Assembly: GCF_000296505.1 (NCBI RefSeq)
Contig: NZ_JH815208.1
Span: 183,083 to 247,082 of the forward strand
Source: Schaalia turicensis ACS-279-V-Col4
Lineage (GTDB): Bacteria; Actinomycetota; Actinomycetes; Actinomycetales; Actinomycetaceae
Length of the DNA stretch: 64,000 nt
Direction of reading: 5' to 3'
Part shown: positions 8,458-18,130 of the stretch, piece by piece
Numbering within the stretch: the first letter of the stretch is position 1
Layout: each line of letters begins with the position of its first letter
Notes under the pieces: generated by a model
Seen by the model: the letters and a program-made list of their open reading frames with translations, nothing else
Database searches by the model: none
What the model was told of the DNA's origin: nothing
Program-made: the position numbers and the translations under genes

Positions 8458-9282
8458 ATGAGCCACCCGACGATGATCTTCACAATCGTCGGGTGGCTTT
8501 TGTTTATTGCAACCGCAATCACCCTGATTTACGTCATTTCACGGGCGCACAACGGTGAAAAAACGCGGGGTGCCATCCTGCTGAAAAAGAAGAATCACGA
8601 TGACGAAACAGGCGACGATCTGCTGAGATACCGGCCCGCCATCATCGCCCACGAAATCCGTACTCCGCTGGCACTCATCCGCGGAGCCGGCGAACTGCTC
8701 GAAGAAGGTCTTGCTGGCGACCTGAACGAACAGCAACACCACTTCGTTCGCACTATGACAACGAACACTCAGCAGGTCATCGACCTGACCGAGTCAATCA
8801 TCACCGACCTCAAACTCTCACGTGGCGGAACACTGTCAACCGAGCTCGTCGACGTGAGAGACATCGTTGCCTCAACCGCACGAGAAATGCGACGCATCAC
8901 CGACATCCCCATCCATGTGAACGCGGTCGGGGGAGTCCTCAACATCCACGCGAACGCTTCCATGCTCCGGCAAGTCATGTGGAACCTGATCAACAACTCA
9001 CTCCGCCACGGAGACGGCACCTCGCCGATCACGATCAGCGTCGCCTCAACCGAAGATGGCGGAGCACAAATCACCGTCGAGGACTCCGGCCCGGGAATTA
9101 CCCCTGAAACCCAAGAAAAAATGTTCGACGCTTTCACGTCGGAAACCACCGATGGCCAGGGATCCGGAATCGGACTGATGGTCTCCCAACGAATAATCGA
9201 GGCGCACGGTGGCAGAATTATGGTGGACTCGTTGCCTGAGTGTGGCACGGTCATCCACGTTGTACTGCCGAAGGGGAAGTGA
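8458..9282 (+). CDS. Two-component sensor histidine kinase
   Basis: This 274-residue kinase is short. A single membrane helix (about residues 6-28) is followed directly by the HisKA and HATPase domains, with no extracellular sensor. The H-box is AHEIRTPL with phospho-acceptor His65. The N-box reads NLINNSLRHG, G1 is DSGPGI and G2 is GSGIGL, so catalysis looks intact. A CACACT hexamer ends six bases before the ATG at 8458 and TTGGCA lies 17 bases further up, suggesting a leaderless mRNA. The first 14 codons double as a terminator hairpin. An alternative ATG is at 8473. It overlaps the response regulator by an ATG/TGA junction, so the two are a cognate pair. Confidence 0.88.
   Translation: MSHPTMIFTIVGWLLFIATAITLIYVISRAHNGEKTRGAILLKKKNHDDETGDDLLRYRPAIIAHEIRTPLALIRGAGELLEEGLAGDLNEQQHHFVRTMTTNTQQVIDLTESIITDLKLSRGGTLSTELVDVRDIVASTAREMRRITDIPIHVNAVGGVLNIHANASMLRQVMWNLINNSLRHGDGTSPITISVASTEDGGAQITVEDSGPGITPETQEKMFDAFTSETTDGQGSGIGLMVSQRIIEAHGGRIMVDSLPECGTVIHVVLPKGK
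8462..8505 (+). terminator. Intrinsic terminator of trxA overlapping the kinase start
   Basis: A perfect 13-bp stem (GCCACCCGACGAT 8462-8474 / 8485-8497) with a 10-base loop is followed by TTTTGTTT. It sits in codons 2-14 of the histidine kinase frame, so it can act as trxA terminator and also shape kinase expression. Confidence 0.85.
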
Positions 9283-9974
9283 TGGGACAGCACGCGCTTA
9301 TCGTCGACGACGAACCCCAGATGCTCTCAATCATCGCCTTCGCGCTGGAAACCCAAGGCTTCACGTGCGAAACGAAACCCAACACCACAAAAGCCTGGCA
9401 ATACCTTCAAGATCGCAGTGTTGATCTGGTTGTCCTTGACGTCATGACGCCGACCGGATCAGGCGTTGACCTGACCCGACGAATTCGTGGCGCCGGCATG
9501 GCGGTTCCGATCATTTTGCTTACTGCCCTTGGTGATGAAGAAGACCGTATCGTTGGCCTCGAGGCAGGCGCCGACGACTACGTGACCAAACCCTTCAGTC
9601 CCCGCGAGCTCGCACTGCGCGCCCAAGCAATCGTCAGGCGAACCCAGCCTGTACGACAACAAGAATCCGTGCACCTCGGGCCCATCACCATCGATGCTGA
9701 TATGCAACGCATAACCTGGGACGGAGTCGTCATTCCGCTCAGCCCTACCGAACAGCGTGTCCTGACAATCCTAGCCTCGCGACCAAACCAGGACATCCCC
9801 TGGCGAGACCTCCTCAGCGAAGGCTGGTCCACAACCGACCAAGTCGGCGCACACGACATGATCAAAACAACGATGTATCGCCTTCGCCGTCAGCTAGAAC
9901 GTGCGGGCATCGACTCTTCGTGTATCCAGTCGGTCAGGGGACGAGGTTACCGTTTCGTCATCGAGGCCTCATAA
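9282..9974 (+). CDS. OmpR/PhoB-family response regulator
   Basis: This 230-residue regulator has a receiver domain (acid pocket D9/D10, phospho-acceptor D53 in VVLDVM, Lys in DDYVTKPF) and a C-terminal winged helix ending SVRGRGYRFV. The start ATG at 9282 overlaps the kinase stop, preceded by AAGGGGAAG; an upstream in-frame ATG at 9240 is rejected because it lies deep in the kinase. The next gene downstream is the organophosphate antiporter, whose promoter region has two 21-bp direct repeats, the binding geometry usual for this family. Control of glpT is therefore a reasonable inference. Confidence 0.92.
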   Translation: MGQHALIVDDEPQMLSIIAFALETQGFTCETKPNTTKAWQYLQDRSVDLVVLDVMTPTGSGVDLTRRIRGAGMAVPIILLTALGDEEDRIVGLEAGADDYVTKPFSPRELALRAQAIVRRTQPVRQQESVHLGPITIDADMQRITWDGVVIPLSPTEQRVLTILASRPNQDIPWRDLLSEGWSTTDQVGAHDMIKTTMYRLRRQLERAGIDSSCIQSVRGRGYRFVIEAS

Positions 9975-10049
9975 CGCTGACTTTGAGCACTCGCGCTTGA
10001 TAAGGGGCCTCGTGCCCCCACTGTGTCCGCCAGACTGCGCGCACGCACC

Positions 10050-10106
10050 TAGCCCGCACACTCTGGAACGTAGCCCGCCCACTTTGGTAACAGCACTGTT
10101 TCCAAA
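10050..10106 (+). promoter_or_regulatory. Tandem 21-bp repeats and palindrome upstream of glpT
   Basis: TAGCCCGCACACTCTGG (10050) and TAGCCCGCCCACTTTGG (10071) begin two adjacent 21-bp repeats, 16 of 21 positions identical, two helical turns apart. The second copy runs into an inverted repeat TTTGGTAACAG (10083-10093) / CTGTTTCCAAA (10096-10106). It probably binds the adjacent response regulator and perhaps a second regulator. Confidence 0.6.
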
Positions 10107-10187
10107 CGCCACCAAAACCCGCCCGAATTGTCACCAACCAGAAGACACAATCGTTGAGTCTTAACTCTTCAACTAAAGGAGACACTG

Positions 10188-11567
10188 TTGTCTTCCCAGT
10201 CAAACTCTTTGGGTTTCCTTTCGGCGCCACCGGCAGCACCGCCCGTCAGCCCCGAACGCGTCGACTCGATGTACCGCTCATGGCGCTTCAAGGTGTTCAT
10301 GGGAATCTTCCTCGGATACGCCGGCTTCTACCTGATCCGTAACAATGTGTCACTAGTGTCGGCAATCCTAAAGGAACACGACATCATGAACGCTGCCGGC
10401 ATCGGCATCGTTGCCAATGCAGTGCTCTTCGCATACGGCCTGTCGAAGTTCTTTATGGCCATGCTGTCCGACCGCGCAAACGCACGCTACTTCATGCCGA
10501 TCGGCCTGGCACTCTCGGCAATCATGAACCTGCTGATCGCATTCGTGCCCGTTCTTTCCGCATCAGTCGGCCTCTTCGCGATCATGATGTTCATCAACGG
10601 CTGGTTCCAGGGCATGGGCTGGCCTCCCTCAGGTCGCGTCCTGGTCCACTGGTTCTCCACCACCGAACGTGGCTGGATGACCTCGATCTGGAACTGTGCA
10701 CACAACGTTGGTGGCGCGGGCGTCGGCCTGCTCTCCGCTTGGGCACTCGACACCTTCGCAACCTCCGATGCTGACTGGCGTCCCGCCTTCTGGGCACCGG
10801 CAATCGCAGCGCTCATCGTCGCCCTCATTGCACTGATCCTTGTCCGCGACCGCCCCGAAGCCCTCGGCCTGCCGCCGATCGAGGAATACCGCAACGACCC
10901 GGCAAAGGTGAAGGAAACCTCGGATATGCCGTGGAAGGAAATGCTGTTCAAGCACGTCCTGACCAACCGCGTCGTCGTCCTCCTGGCTGTCACCAACGTC
11001 TTCGTCTATACGCTCCGCTACGGCGTCCTCAACTGGATCCCGATCTACCTGACCGAACAGGTTCACGGCGTCAACGTCAAGGAAGGCATCCTTGGCTTCG
11101 CAATCTACGAAGGCGCCGGCATCGCCGGCACCCTGCTCTGCGGCTGGGTTTCCGACAAGATCTTCAAGGGCTGGCGTTCAGGCGCAGGCATCCTCTTCCT
11201 GGCAGGCGTTGGCATTTCTCTTCTCGCCTACTGGCTCATGCCTCACAGCGCCCCCATCTGGGTCTTCTACCTGCTCATCGCCGTCATCGGTGGCCTGATC
11301 TACGGCCCGGTCATGCTGATCGGTCTTCAAGCAATCGACCTTTCACCCACGAATGTTGCGGGCACCGCAGCTGGCTTCACCGGCCTCTTCGGATACCTGC
11401 TCGGCGCAACCCTGGCATCGTCCGGCGTTGGTCTGCTGATCCACAACTTCGGCTGGAACATCGCCTACGGCTTCCTTATTGTCGTTGCCGTCGTCGCCGT
11501 CATCCTGATGATGATCGTCGGCAAGGAGGAACGAGCCCTCATGAAGCGTCACGTAGCCAATAAGTGA
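10188..11567 (+). CDS. glpT: Organophosphate:phosphate antiporter, GlpT-like (MFS)
   Basis: This 459-residue, 12-helix member of the OPA family of the MFS exchanges inorganic phosphate for an organophosphate such as glycerol 3-phosphate. Signature stretches match GlpT rather than UhpT: GWFQGMGWPPSGR, IWNCAHNVGGAG, GLPPIEEYRND, and AGTAAGFTGLFGYLLG. The start is TTG at 10188 with AAAGGAGA upstream. The gene follows a two-component system and precedes an ABC importer of the AfuABC/FbpABC type, a family that includes sugar-phosphate importers. The substrate (glycerol 3-phosphate or a hexose phosphate) is not fixed by sequence alone. Confidence 0.88.
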   Translation: MSSQSNSLGFLSAPPAAPPVSPERVDSMYRSWRFKVFMGIFLGYAGFYLIRNNVSLVSAILKEHDIMNAAGIGIVANAVLFAYGLSKFFMAMLSDRANARYFMPIGLALSAIMNLLIAFVPVLSASVGLFAIMMFINGWFQGMGWPPSGRVLVHWFSTTERGWMTSIWNCAHNVGGAGVGLLSAWALDTFATSDADWRPAFWAPAIAALIVALIALILVRDRPEALGLPPIEEYRNDPAKVKETSDMPWKEMLFKHVLTNRVVVLLAVTNVFVYTLRYGVLNWIPIYLTEQVHGVNVKEGILGFAIYEGAGIAGTLLCGWVSDKIFKGWRSGAGILFLAGVGISLLAYWLMPHSAPIWVFYLLIAVIGGLIYGPVMLIGLQAIDLSPTNVAGTAAGFTGLFGYLLGATLASSGVGLLIHNFGWNIAYGFLIVVAVVAVILMMIVGKEERALMKRHVANK

Positions 11568-11583
11568 CCTTCTTCCCCGATGT

Positions 11584-11623
11584 GTATCGCCGGCGACTTC
11601 CCAATCTTGGTCGCCGGCGATAC
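11584..11623 (+). terminator. Hairpin terminator after glpT
   Basis: GTATCGCCGGCGA (11584-11596) pairs perfectly with TCGCCGGCGATAC (11611-11623) across a 14-base loop, 17 bases after the glpT stop. There is no U-run, so termination may be weak or assisted. Confidence 0.6.
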
Positions 11624-11649
11624 TGCATCCTCGCACTAGTCTGGTTCCT

Positions 11650-14196
11650 ATGAAATCCCTACGCCAAAGCCGCCTCAGTTCACTGATCGCGGTGGCGGTC
11701 GTGGGGATCATCAGCATCTCGCCACTCTTTCTTCTTTTCGCAGACTCAAAGCCGGGCCTAAGAATCCTGTGCTCCAACACGTCAACGGTGTGCGAAGCTC
11801 TAGCTAGGCGCTACGAGCAACGCGAAGAAACAAGCGTCGACGTCGTACGAGTACCAACGTCAGAAGCCCTTGCTCGTCTGATATCAACCCGTGCCCACTC
11901 AGAATTCGACGTCTGGGTTGGTGGTCCAGCCGAAGCGCACGTCCAAGCCGAAAACCTCGGACTACTTCGCCTTGCCCCGGACGTTGACACCAGTGGGCTA
12001 CCCGATGCTTTCCACTCTCGATCGTGGTTCGGGATTTACGGTGGCATCTTGTCCTTCTGCCAGTCACGAACGGTCACACATTCCCCAGAAGGTCTTCGAA
12101 GGTGGCAGGACCTGTCATCAACTTCCCTCCCCCTGATCGTCCCTTCTCCCCTGACCTCGGGAACAGCAGCAACATTCTTGAACGTGCAGAAAGAACGCTT
12201 CGGCAGTCCCTCGCAAGCAATCCAATTCCTGCGCCAAGTCGACGCTCACACCCTGACCTACGTGAACTCAGGAACCGACCCCGCACACCTTGTCGCAATC
12301 GGACGCTCACCCGCATCCATCACTTTCGACAACTACTGTCGCCTTGAAGCACACCATGGCGCCGACGTCATGGTCACCTACCCACTTGACGGAACCGGCT
12401 TCGAAATCGGAGCAGCATCTCTTCCCCGACGCACTCGCGAATCCGAGGACGCACAAAAGTTCCTGCAGTGGGTTGTCAGCGACGAAGGACAGGCGCTCGG
12501 TGCCGAGGTCGCAGACCAATCCCCCGTCAGTACGCGCCTCCCCGAACACATTTCACGACGTCTTGAAACACTCGGAATATCAATCTTCGGCGATGATCCC
12601 AGCGCGGCCTCCCTTCAGCGCGCCACCCTGATTAAGCGATGGACGAAAGACGTCTACCTTCCATCGTCCACCCAGGACGCACCCGCCCCCATTGGCGCGC
12701 CCCGCGCCAACCACCACGTGTCAGACACTGAATCTTTACCTCTAGCCGATGAACTGTCATGGAGTGACCTCGTCCCCACTGCCATTCGCACGCTGAAAAT
12801 CAGCACGTTAGCCGGACTGGGCGCGACAATCCTCGGAATCGCAATCGCACTCCCCCTGTACCTGCGCTCCCGACGAACATTCATCTGGATTCTTCCAGCA
12901 CTCTTGCCTGCACTGATCCCACCGGCAGTCATCGCTCAAGCACTGATCTGGATGGGCGCCCCACCCTACTCGCAGGCAACAATCGTCGTCGCGCTTGCCA
13001 TCAACGCAAGCCCCTTCGCTGTCCTCATGCTGAGCTTCATCCTGTCGTCCTTCAACCACGGCGAAGTCCAAACAGCAGTCACTTTCGGGAGCCCCGAGCG
13101 AAACATTTTTAAAAAGCTTCTTGCTCCACGCATCCGAGCAGCCCTGATCCCCGCATTCGCGTTCACCACATTCATGGCAGCTTCCGACGTGTCAGCAACA
13201 AGCACGAACGCGTCGGCTGAACCGTACCTACCGGTGTTGGCGCTCAATGCGTTGAACTCAGGACTCGATTCTTCCGTCCCCACTCACATCGCACTCATCT
13301 ACGTTGGAGTCGCGTCCGCGACCACGTTCATCGTTTTGCGTAGCTTGACGCTGACTCGTTACACAGCCCGGCAGACAACGTACCCAACCCCGCTGAAGGA
13401 ATACCTTCCGACGCTATCCGCAAGCGTCATCCCCTTCGCGTTGATATTCGTAATTATGAGTGCAGGAATCATCATCGTGATGCTCGTCGGAGCGTCCAAT
13501 TGGTTCATCCACACCGCATCTGCGGAACTCTTGGGGCAGACCGTCAGAGAATCACTGCTGATCCTGGGCATCGTCCCGCTGAGCGCAGCAATAGGATTCT
13601 TGATTGCCAGGCACCGCTGGGCATTCCCCCACGCGATCAACGCCCTGTTCCTGACTGCCTTGTTGTCCGCCCCCATTGCCGGCGGAATTCTGATTCACTT
13701 AGTTTTCCAACACCCGATATCAATCGGCGACCACACGATCCTGCCACGTTTGTTGGGTGGCGGCTCGATTGCGGGTGGCATGCTGACGGTGGTTCTCACC
13801 AATCTTCTTCTTGCCCTGCCGGCCTCATATTTCCTGATGTCGTTCTCACTGCTCTCTGTTCGCCAAGCGATGAGGACCGCGGAAGAGCTGGGAGCAAGCA
13901 CTACGCGCACCACTCTCACAGTGGTGATTCCCGCCTTGGCAGGTCGACTGATCGGTGTGTTTGCAGCACTCAGCGGGTTGCTCATGTGTATGAGCGCCCC
14001 CTCGGCGTTCGTTGTCCCCGTCGGTTCCGCGTTCCCAGCCGTTGCGCTTCTTCCACTTGGCATCCACGGCGATCACTGGTCAGTGTTAGCTCTTGGCACG
14101 CTCGCCGCATCATCTGCCCTCGTCATGATTAGTTTGGGCATCGCATTCATTACCTCAACGACACGTCACTCCGGATATGTCAGGAAGGGCCTATGA
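11650..14196 (+). CDS. Fused ABC importer: substrate-binding protein plus two permease domains
   Basis: This 848-residue protein joins parts that are normally separate. Residues ~12-30 form a signal anchor. Residues ~35-350 resemble a type 2 periplasmic binding protein of the Fbp/Afu class (LRILCSNTS start, TSGTAATFLNV, ESEDAQKFLQWVVSDEGQ). Residues ~375-848 form two BPD_transp_1-like permease halves, each with an EAA-type loop (the second reads AEELGAS). The binding domain would thus be tethered outside the membrane next to the channel. A TAGTCT -10 ends seven bases before the ATG, suggesting a leaderless mRNA. The stop overlaps the ATPase gene. Ferric iron is the textbook annotation, but glpT and the two-component system next door favour phosphorylated sugars. 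Confidence 0.85.
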   Translation: MKSLRQSRLSSLIAVAVVGIISISPLFLLFADSKPGLRILCSNTSTVCEALARRYEQREETSVDVVRVPTSEALARLISTRAHSEFDVWVGGPAEAHVQAENLGLLRLAPDVDTSGLPDAFHSRSWFGIYGGILSFCQSRTVTHSPEGLRRWQDLSSTSLPLIVPSPLTSGTAATFLNVQKERFGSPSQAIQFLRQVDAHTLTYVNSGTDPAHLVAIGRSPASITFDNYCRLEAHHGADVMVTYPLDGTGFEIGAASLPRRTRESEDAQKFLQWVVSDEGQALGAEVADQSPVSTRLPEHISRRLETLGISIFGDDPSAASLQRATLIKRWTKDVYLPSSTQDAPAPIGAPRANHHVSDTESLPLADELSWSDLVPTAIRTLKISTLAGLGATILGIAIALPLYLRSRRTFIWILPALLPALIPPAVIAQALIWMGAPPYSQATIVVALAINASPFAVLMLSFILSSFNHGEVQTAVTFGSPERNIFKKLLAPRIRAALIPAFAFTTFMAASDVSATSTNASAEPYLPVLALNALNSGLDSSVPTHIALIYVGVASATTFIVLRSLTLTRYTARQTTYPTPLKEYLPTLSASVIPFALIFVIMSAGIIIVMLVGASNWFIHTASAELLGQTVRESLLILGIVPLSAAIGFLIARHRWAFPHAINALFLTALLSAPIAGGILIHLVFQHPISIGDHTILPRLLGGGSIAGGMLTVVLTNLLLALPASYFLMSFSLLSVRQAMRTAEELGASTTRTTLTVVIPALAGRLIGVFAALSGLLMCMSAPSAFVVPVGSAFPAVALLPLGIHGDHWSVLALGTLAASSALVMISLGIAFITSTTRHSGYVRKGL

Positions 14197-15305
14197 CAAC
14201 CTCTACTCACATGAACTCCGGACTGCATGTTTGTGGTCTGGACGTTCACCGTGGCTCACGCATCCTGAGCGACATTTCATTCGACGTTGCCCCGGCCGAG
14301 ATCCTTGCTGTCGTTGGACCATCGGGGTGCGGCAAGACAACGCTCTTACATACCCTTGCGGGCATCGAAGCGGCCAGAAGTGGTTCCATCGTCGTTGACG
14401 GCTCGGACATCACCACTCTTCCCGCAGGAAAACGCCCAACCGGCCTACTTTTTCAGACGCCCTCGTTGTTCAATCATATGAACGTCCACGAAAACATTGC
14501 TTTCGCGCTGGATAGTACGAATGTTCCCCCTGCTCAACGCGAGTCTTTGATCGATTCGATCATGGTTCGCATGGGTATCGTCGGCCTAGCATCACGCTAC
14601 CCCTACCAGCTGTCGGGCGGTCAGGCTCAACGCGTCGCTCTGGCACGGACACTTGTGCGACGACCCTCCGTCCTGCTGTTGGATGAGCCCCTCGCGCACG
14701 TGGGCGCATCCGTTGCGTCAACGATCCGAGCTTCCCTGATTCGCGAGGTTCGACGCTTGGGCAGTGCAGTTCTCTACGTGACGCACGATGTGACCGAAGC
14801 GTGTCTGGTCGCCGATCGAATCATGCTGTTGGATTCGGGGCGGTGCCTGCAGATCGACACCGCGCGGATGCTGTATGCGCAACCGAGTTCCATCGAAGTT
14901 GCGCACCTGATGGGCATCCCCAACATCGTGTCGGGCACGGTCGAAAGTGTTGATGAGGCTCCCGATTCATCGCTTCTTCTGGCAACGGTGACGTGTGGGA
15001 CTGTGACCTATTCGATTCCTGCTCCCCACGACACGAAGCCGGGAGACGTTCAGATCAGCATTCCGCCCGAGAATATTCATTTGACTCCCAGTGCCCCGTA
15101 TTCGGTGATCGGGCGTCACGGGCAAATCATTTCCGCTTCGTTCGTCAGATCCCATATGTCCTATGACGTAGAAACCGAGATCGGGACGTTGGTTGTCCGC
15201 ACGCCCGACACATCAATTCCCTTTGAAGTCGGTGCACTGGTTGAGTTTGATGTGACGTCGGGGTGGGTGCTTCCGAGCTCAGATGCGGACAACGAAGTCG
15301 CGTAA
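14193..15305 (+). CDS. ABC transporter ATP-binding protein (FbpC/AfuC/PotA type)
   Basis: This 370-residue ATPase energises the fused importer encoded just upstream; its ATG overlaps that gene's stop (ATGA). Walker A is GPSGCGKTT, the signature is LSGGQAQRVALART, and Walker B is LLLDEPLAHV, followed by the switch His in VTHD. After about residue 240 comes a TOBE-like beta domain, as in FbpC, PotA and UgpC. The combination of binding protein, permease and ATPase is complete within two genes. The cluster ends in a strong hairpin shared with the convergent asd gene. Confidence 0.9.
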   Translation: MTTSTHMNSGLHVCGLDVHRGSRILSDISFDVAPAEILAVVGPSGCGKTTLLHTLAGIEAARSGSIVVDGSDITTLPAGKRPTGLLFQTPSLFNHMNVHENIAFALDSTNVPPAQRESLIDSIMVRMGIVGLASRYPYQLSGGQAQRVALARTLVRRPSVLLLDEPLAHVGASVASTIRASLIREVRRLGSAVLYVTHDVTEACLVADRIMLLDSGRCLQIDTARMLYAQPSSIEVAHLMGIPNIVSGTVESVDEAPDSSLLLATVTCGTVTYSIPAPHDTKPGDVQISIPPENIHLTPSAPYSVIGRHGQIISASFVRSHMSYDVETEIGTLVVRTPDTSIPFEVGALVEFDVTSGWVLPSSDADNEVA

Positions 15306-15311
15306 AGAAAT

Positions 15312-15343
15312 GGGGCGCTGGGGTTTCATCCCACCAGCGCCCC
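15312..15343. terminator. Bidirectional terminator between the ABC ATPase gene and asd
   Basis: GGGGCGCTGG (15312-15321) pairs perfectly with CCAGCGCCCC (15334-15343). It lies between two convergent stop codons and can serve both strands. Confidence 0.75.
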
Positions 15344-15371
15344 TTCCCTAGGCTTGGCTTGATGCGCCTGG

Positions 15372-16502
<1,131 letters not shown>

Positions 16503-16575
16503 TTAAACTGACGAGGCCACCTAGCGTTTCTCTCCTATTCCCCATAGGGGGGCGAAGCGACGATCGGTGCGCCTT

Positions 16576-17097
16576 TCAGCGCCCGGTGCCGCCGTAGACG
16601 ACTGCCTCAGATTCGGTGGCGTCAAGGCCGAATGCCGTGTGGACGGCCTGGACTGCGCGGTCAAGATCGTCGAGGCGGGTGACAACGGAGATACGAATTT
16701 CGGAAGTCGAAATCATCTCGATGTTGATGCCGGCATCAGACAGGGCCTCGAACAGCTTGGCGGACACGCCCGGGTTGGTGCGCATGCCCGCGCCGACCAG
16801 CGAGAGCTTGCCGATGTTCGGGTTGTAACGCAACTGGTCGAAGCCGATTTCGTCGCGCGCAGCTTCAAGAGCGTTGAGCGTGCGCTGCGCATCGCCTTCG
16901 GGAAGCGTGAAGGTCACGTTCGCGCGGGTCGAGTCAGAGACTGGAACGTTCTGAACGATCATGTCGACGTTTGCGCCGACCTCGGCGCAAATGGAGAAGA
17001 CGCGCGCTGCCATACCGGGGGTGTTCGGCAGGTTGGTGACGGTGATCTTGTCCTGGGAGCGGTCGTGGGCGATACCGGAGATGATTGGCTGTTCCAT
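16576..17097 (-). CDS. lysC: Aspartokinase beta subunit (internal in-frame start)
   Basis: Within lysC an ATG at 17097 (MEQPIISGIAHDRSQDK) is preceded by a strong AGGAGGA five bases upstream (17102-17108). The product would be 173 residues containing only the two ACT domains. This matches the size and position of the separately translated beta subunit of Corynebacterium aspartokinase (about 172 residues, starting at an equivalent Met). It is the regulatory partner that binds lysine and threonine between subunits. The start and ribosome-binding site are seen directly; separate expression is inferred. Confidence 0.75.
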   Translation of the reverse strand: MEQPIISGIAHDRSQDKITVTNLPNTPGMAARVFSICAEVGANVDMIVQNVPVSDSTRANVTFTLPEGDAQRTLNALEAARDEIGFDQLRYNPNIGKLSLVGAGMRTNPGVSAKLFEALSDAGINIEMISTSEIRISVVTRLDDLDRAVQAVHTAFGLDATESEAVVYGGTGR

Positions 17098-17892
17098 GGG
17101 GTCCTCCTGCGGATCGACAAGTGCGGCTGAGGGAACGAGTCCCTTAAGTTCTGGGTTTGCTGGACCGTCGAAGATCCAGGTGCCGTTCTTTTCTGAGAAC
17201 GATGAGCGGACGTGGAGCGGCACCTTGTAGCGGCGCGCGAATTCGACGGCGCGCAGGTGCAGAATCTTTGCTCCGTGCGCAGCGAGTTCGAGGGTTTCTT
17301 CCTGGGTGACGCGACGCAGACGGTGCGCCTTGGGGACAATACGAGGATCTGCAGAGAACAGGCCGTCGACGTCGGTGTAAATTTCGCAGACATCAGCGTG
17401 CAGGGCTGCCGCGAGCGCGACTGCGGTCGTATCCGATCCGCCACGGCCCAGCGTGGTGACGTCGTCATCTTCGGAGATTCCTTGGAACCCTGCGACGATG
17501 GCAACGTGGCCGTCTTTGACGGTGCGGGCAATGCGTTCGGTTACCAGACCGACGATCTGGGCACGCCCATAGTGTGAAGTCGTTTTAATGCCGGCCTGAG
17601 CGCCGGTGAACGCCTGGGCTTGAACGCCGAGTTCGTTGACTGCCATGGACAGCAGGGACATGGAGATGCGCTCGCCGGCGGACAGCAGAATGTCCATCTC
17701 GCGTTCGGGAGCGTGCTGGGTGATTTGCGCGGCTGTGTCGAGCAGGTCGTCGGTAGTGTCGCCCATTGCGGATACGACGACAACGACTTGGTGTCCTGCC
17801 TGGTGAGTTTCGACGACTCGGCGGGCGACTCGTTTCATCGCTTCAACATCTGCGACGGATGAGCCACCGTACTTCTGCACGATGAGTGCCAC
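16576..17892 (-). CDS. lysC: Aspartokinase, alpha subunit
   Basis: This 438-residue aspartate kinase catalyses the first step of the aspartate pathway. The kinase domain (VQKYGGSS start, GFQGISEDDDVTTLGRGGSDTTA) is followed by two ACT domains that bind the feedback inhibitors. The start is GTG at 17892 with GGGGA upstream. As in Corynebacterium, the C-terminal third has its own start (see the beta subunit), so the enzyme is expected to be an alpha2beta2 assembly. asd follows on the same strand. Feedback control by lysine plus threonine is known for relatives and assumed here. Confidence 0.95.
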   Translation of the reverse strand: MALIVQKYGGSSVADVEAMKRVARRVVETHQAGHQVVVVVSAMGDTTDDLLDTAAQITQHAPEREMDILLSAGERISMSLLSMAVNELGVQAQAFTGAQAGIKTTSHYGRAQIVGLVTERIARTVKDGHVAIVAGFQGISEDDDVTTLGRGGSDTTAVALAAALHADVCEIYTDVDGLFSADPRIVPKAHRLRRVTQEETLELAAHGAKILHLRAVEFARRYKVPLHVRSSFSEKNGTWIFDGPANPELKGLVPSAALVDPQEDPMEQPIISGIAHDRSQDKITVTNLPNTPGMAARVFSICAEVGANVDMIVQNVPVSDSTRANVTFTLPEGDAQRTLNALEAARDEIGFDQLRYNPNIGKLSLVGAGMRTNPGVSAKLFEALSDAGINIEMISTSEIRISVVTRLDDLDRAVQAVHTAFGLDATESEAVVYGGTGR

Positions 17893-18130
17893 GATTCCCC
17901 ATTTCTTCTTTTACTACGCACCTTCGTGCGTCCTTTCATCCTAGAGATGCGCCCTATCTAGCTCGAGTGCGACCGCCATACGGGCAAAGGAAACACAATA
18001 GGCGGACAAACGAAACATCAATCAGGGCTCTTCTAGGTCACTTGTGCAGGCTCAGGGTTGACAATCGCTTGAGTCCAAGTCAGCTTTTATGCTGGTCACA
18101 GCACGTGACCCGTTGAGCAAGGAGGCTCGC

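Noticed and set aside
17893..18000. Lysine or other riboswitch upstream of lysC
   Set aside because: Only a small ACGCAC/GTGCGT hairpin is present and the leader is too short for the lysine riboswitch; a start-proximal GGGGA already explains initiation.
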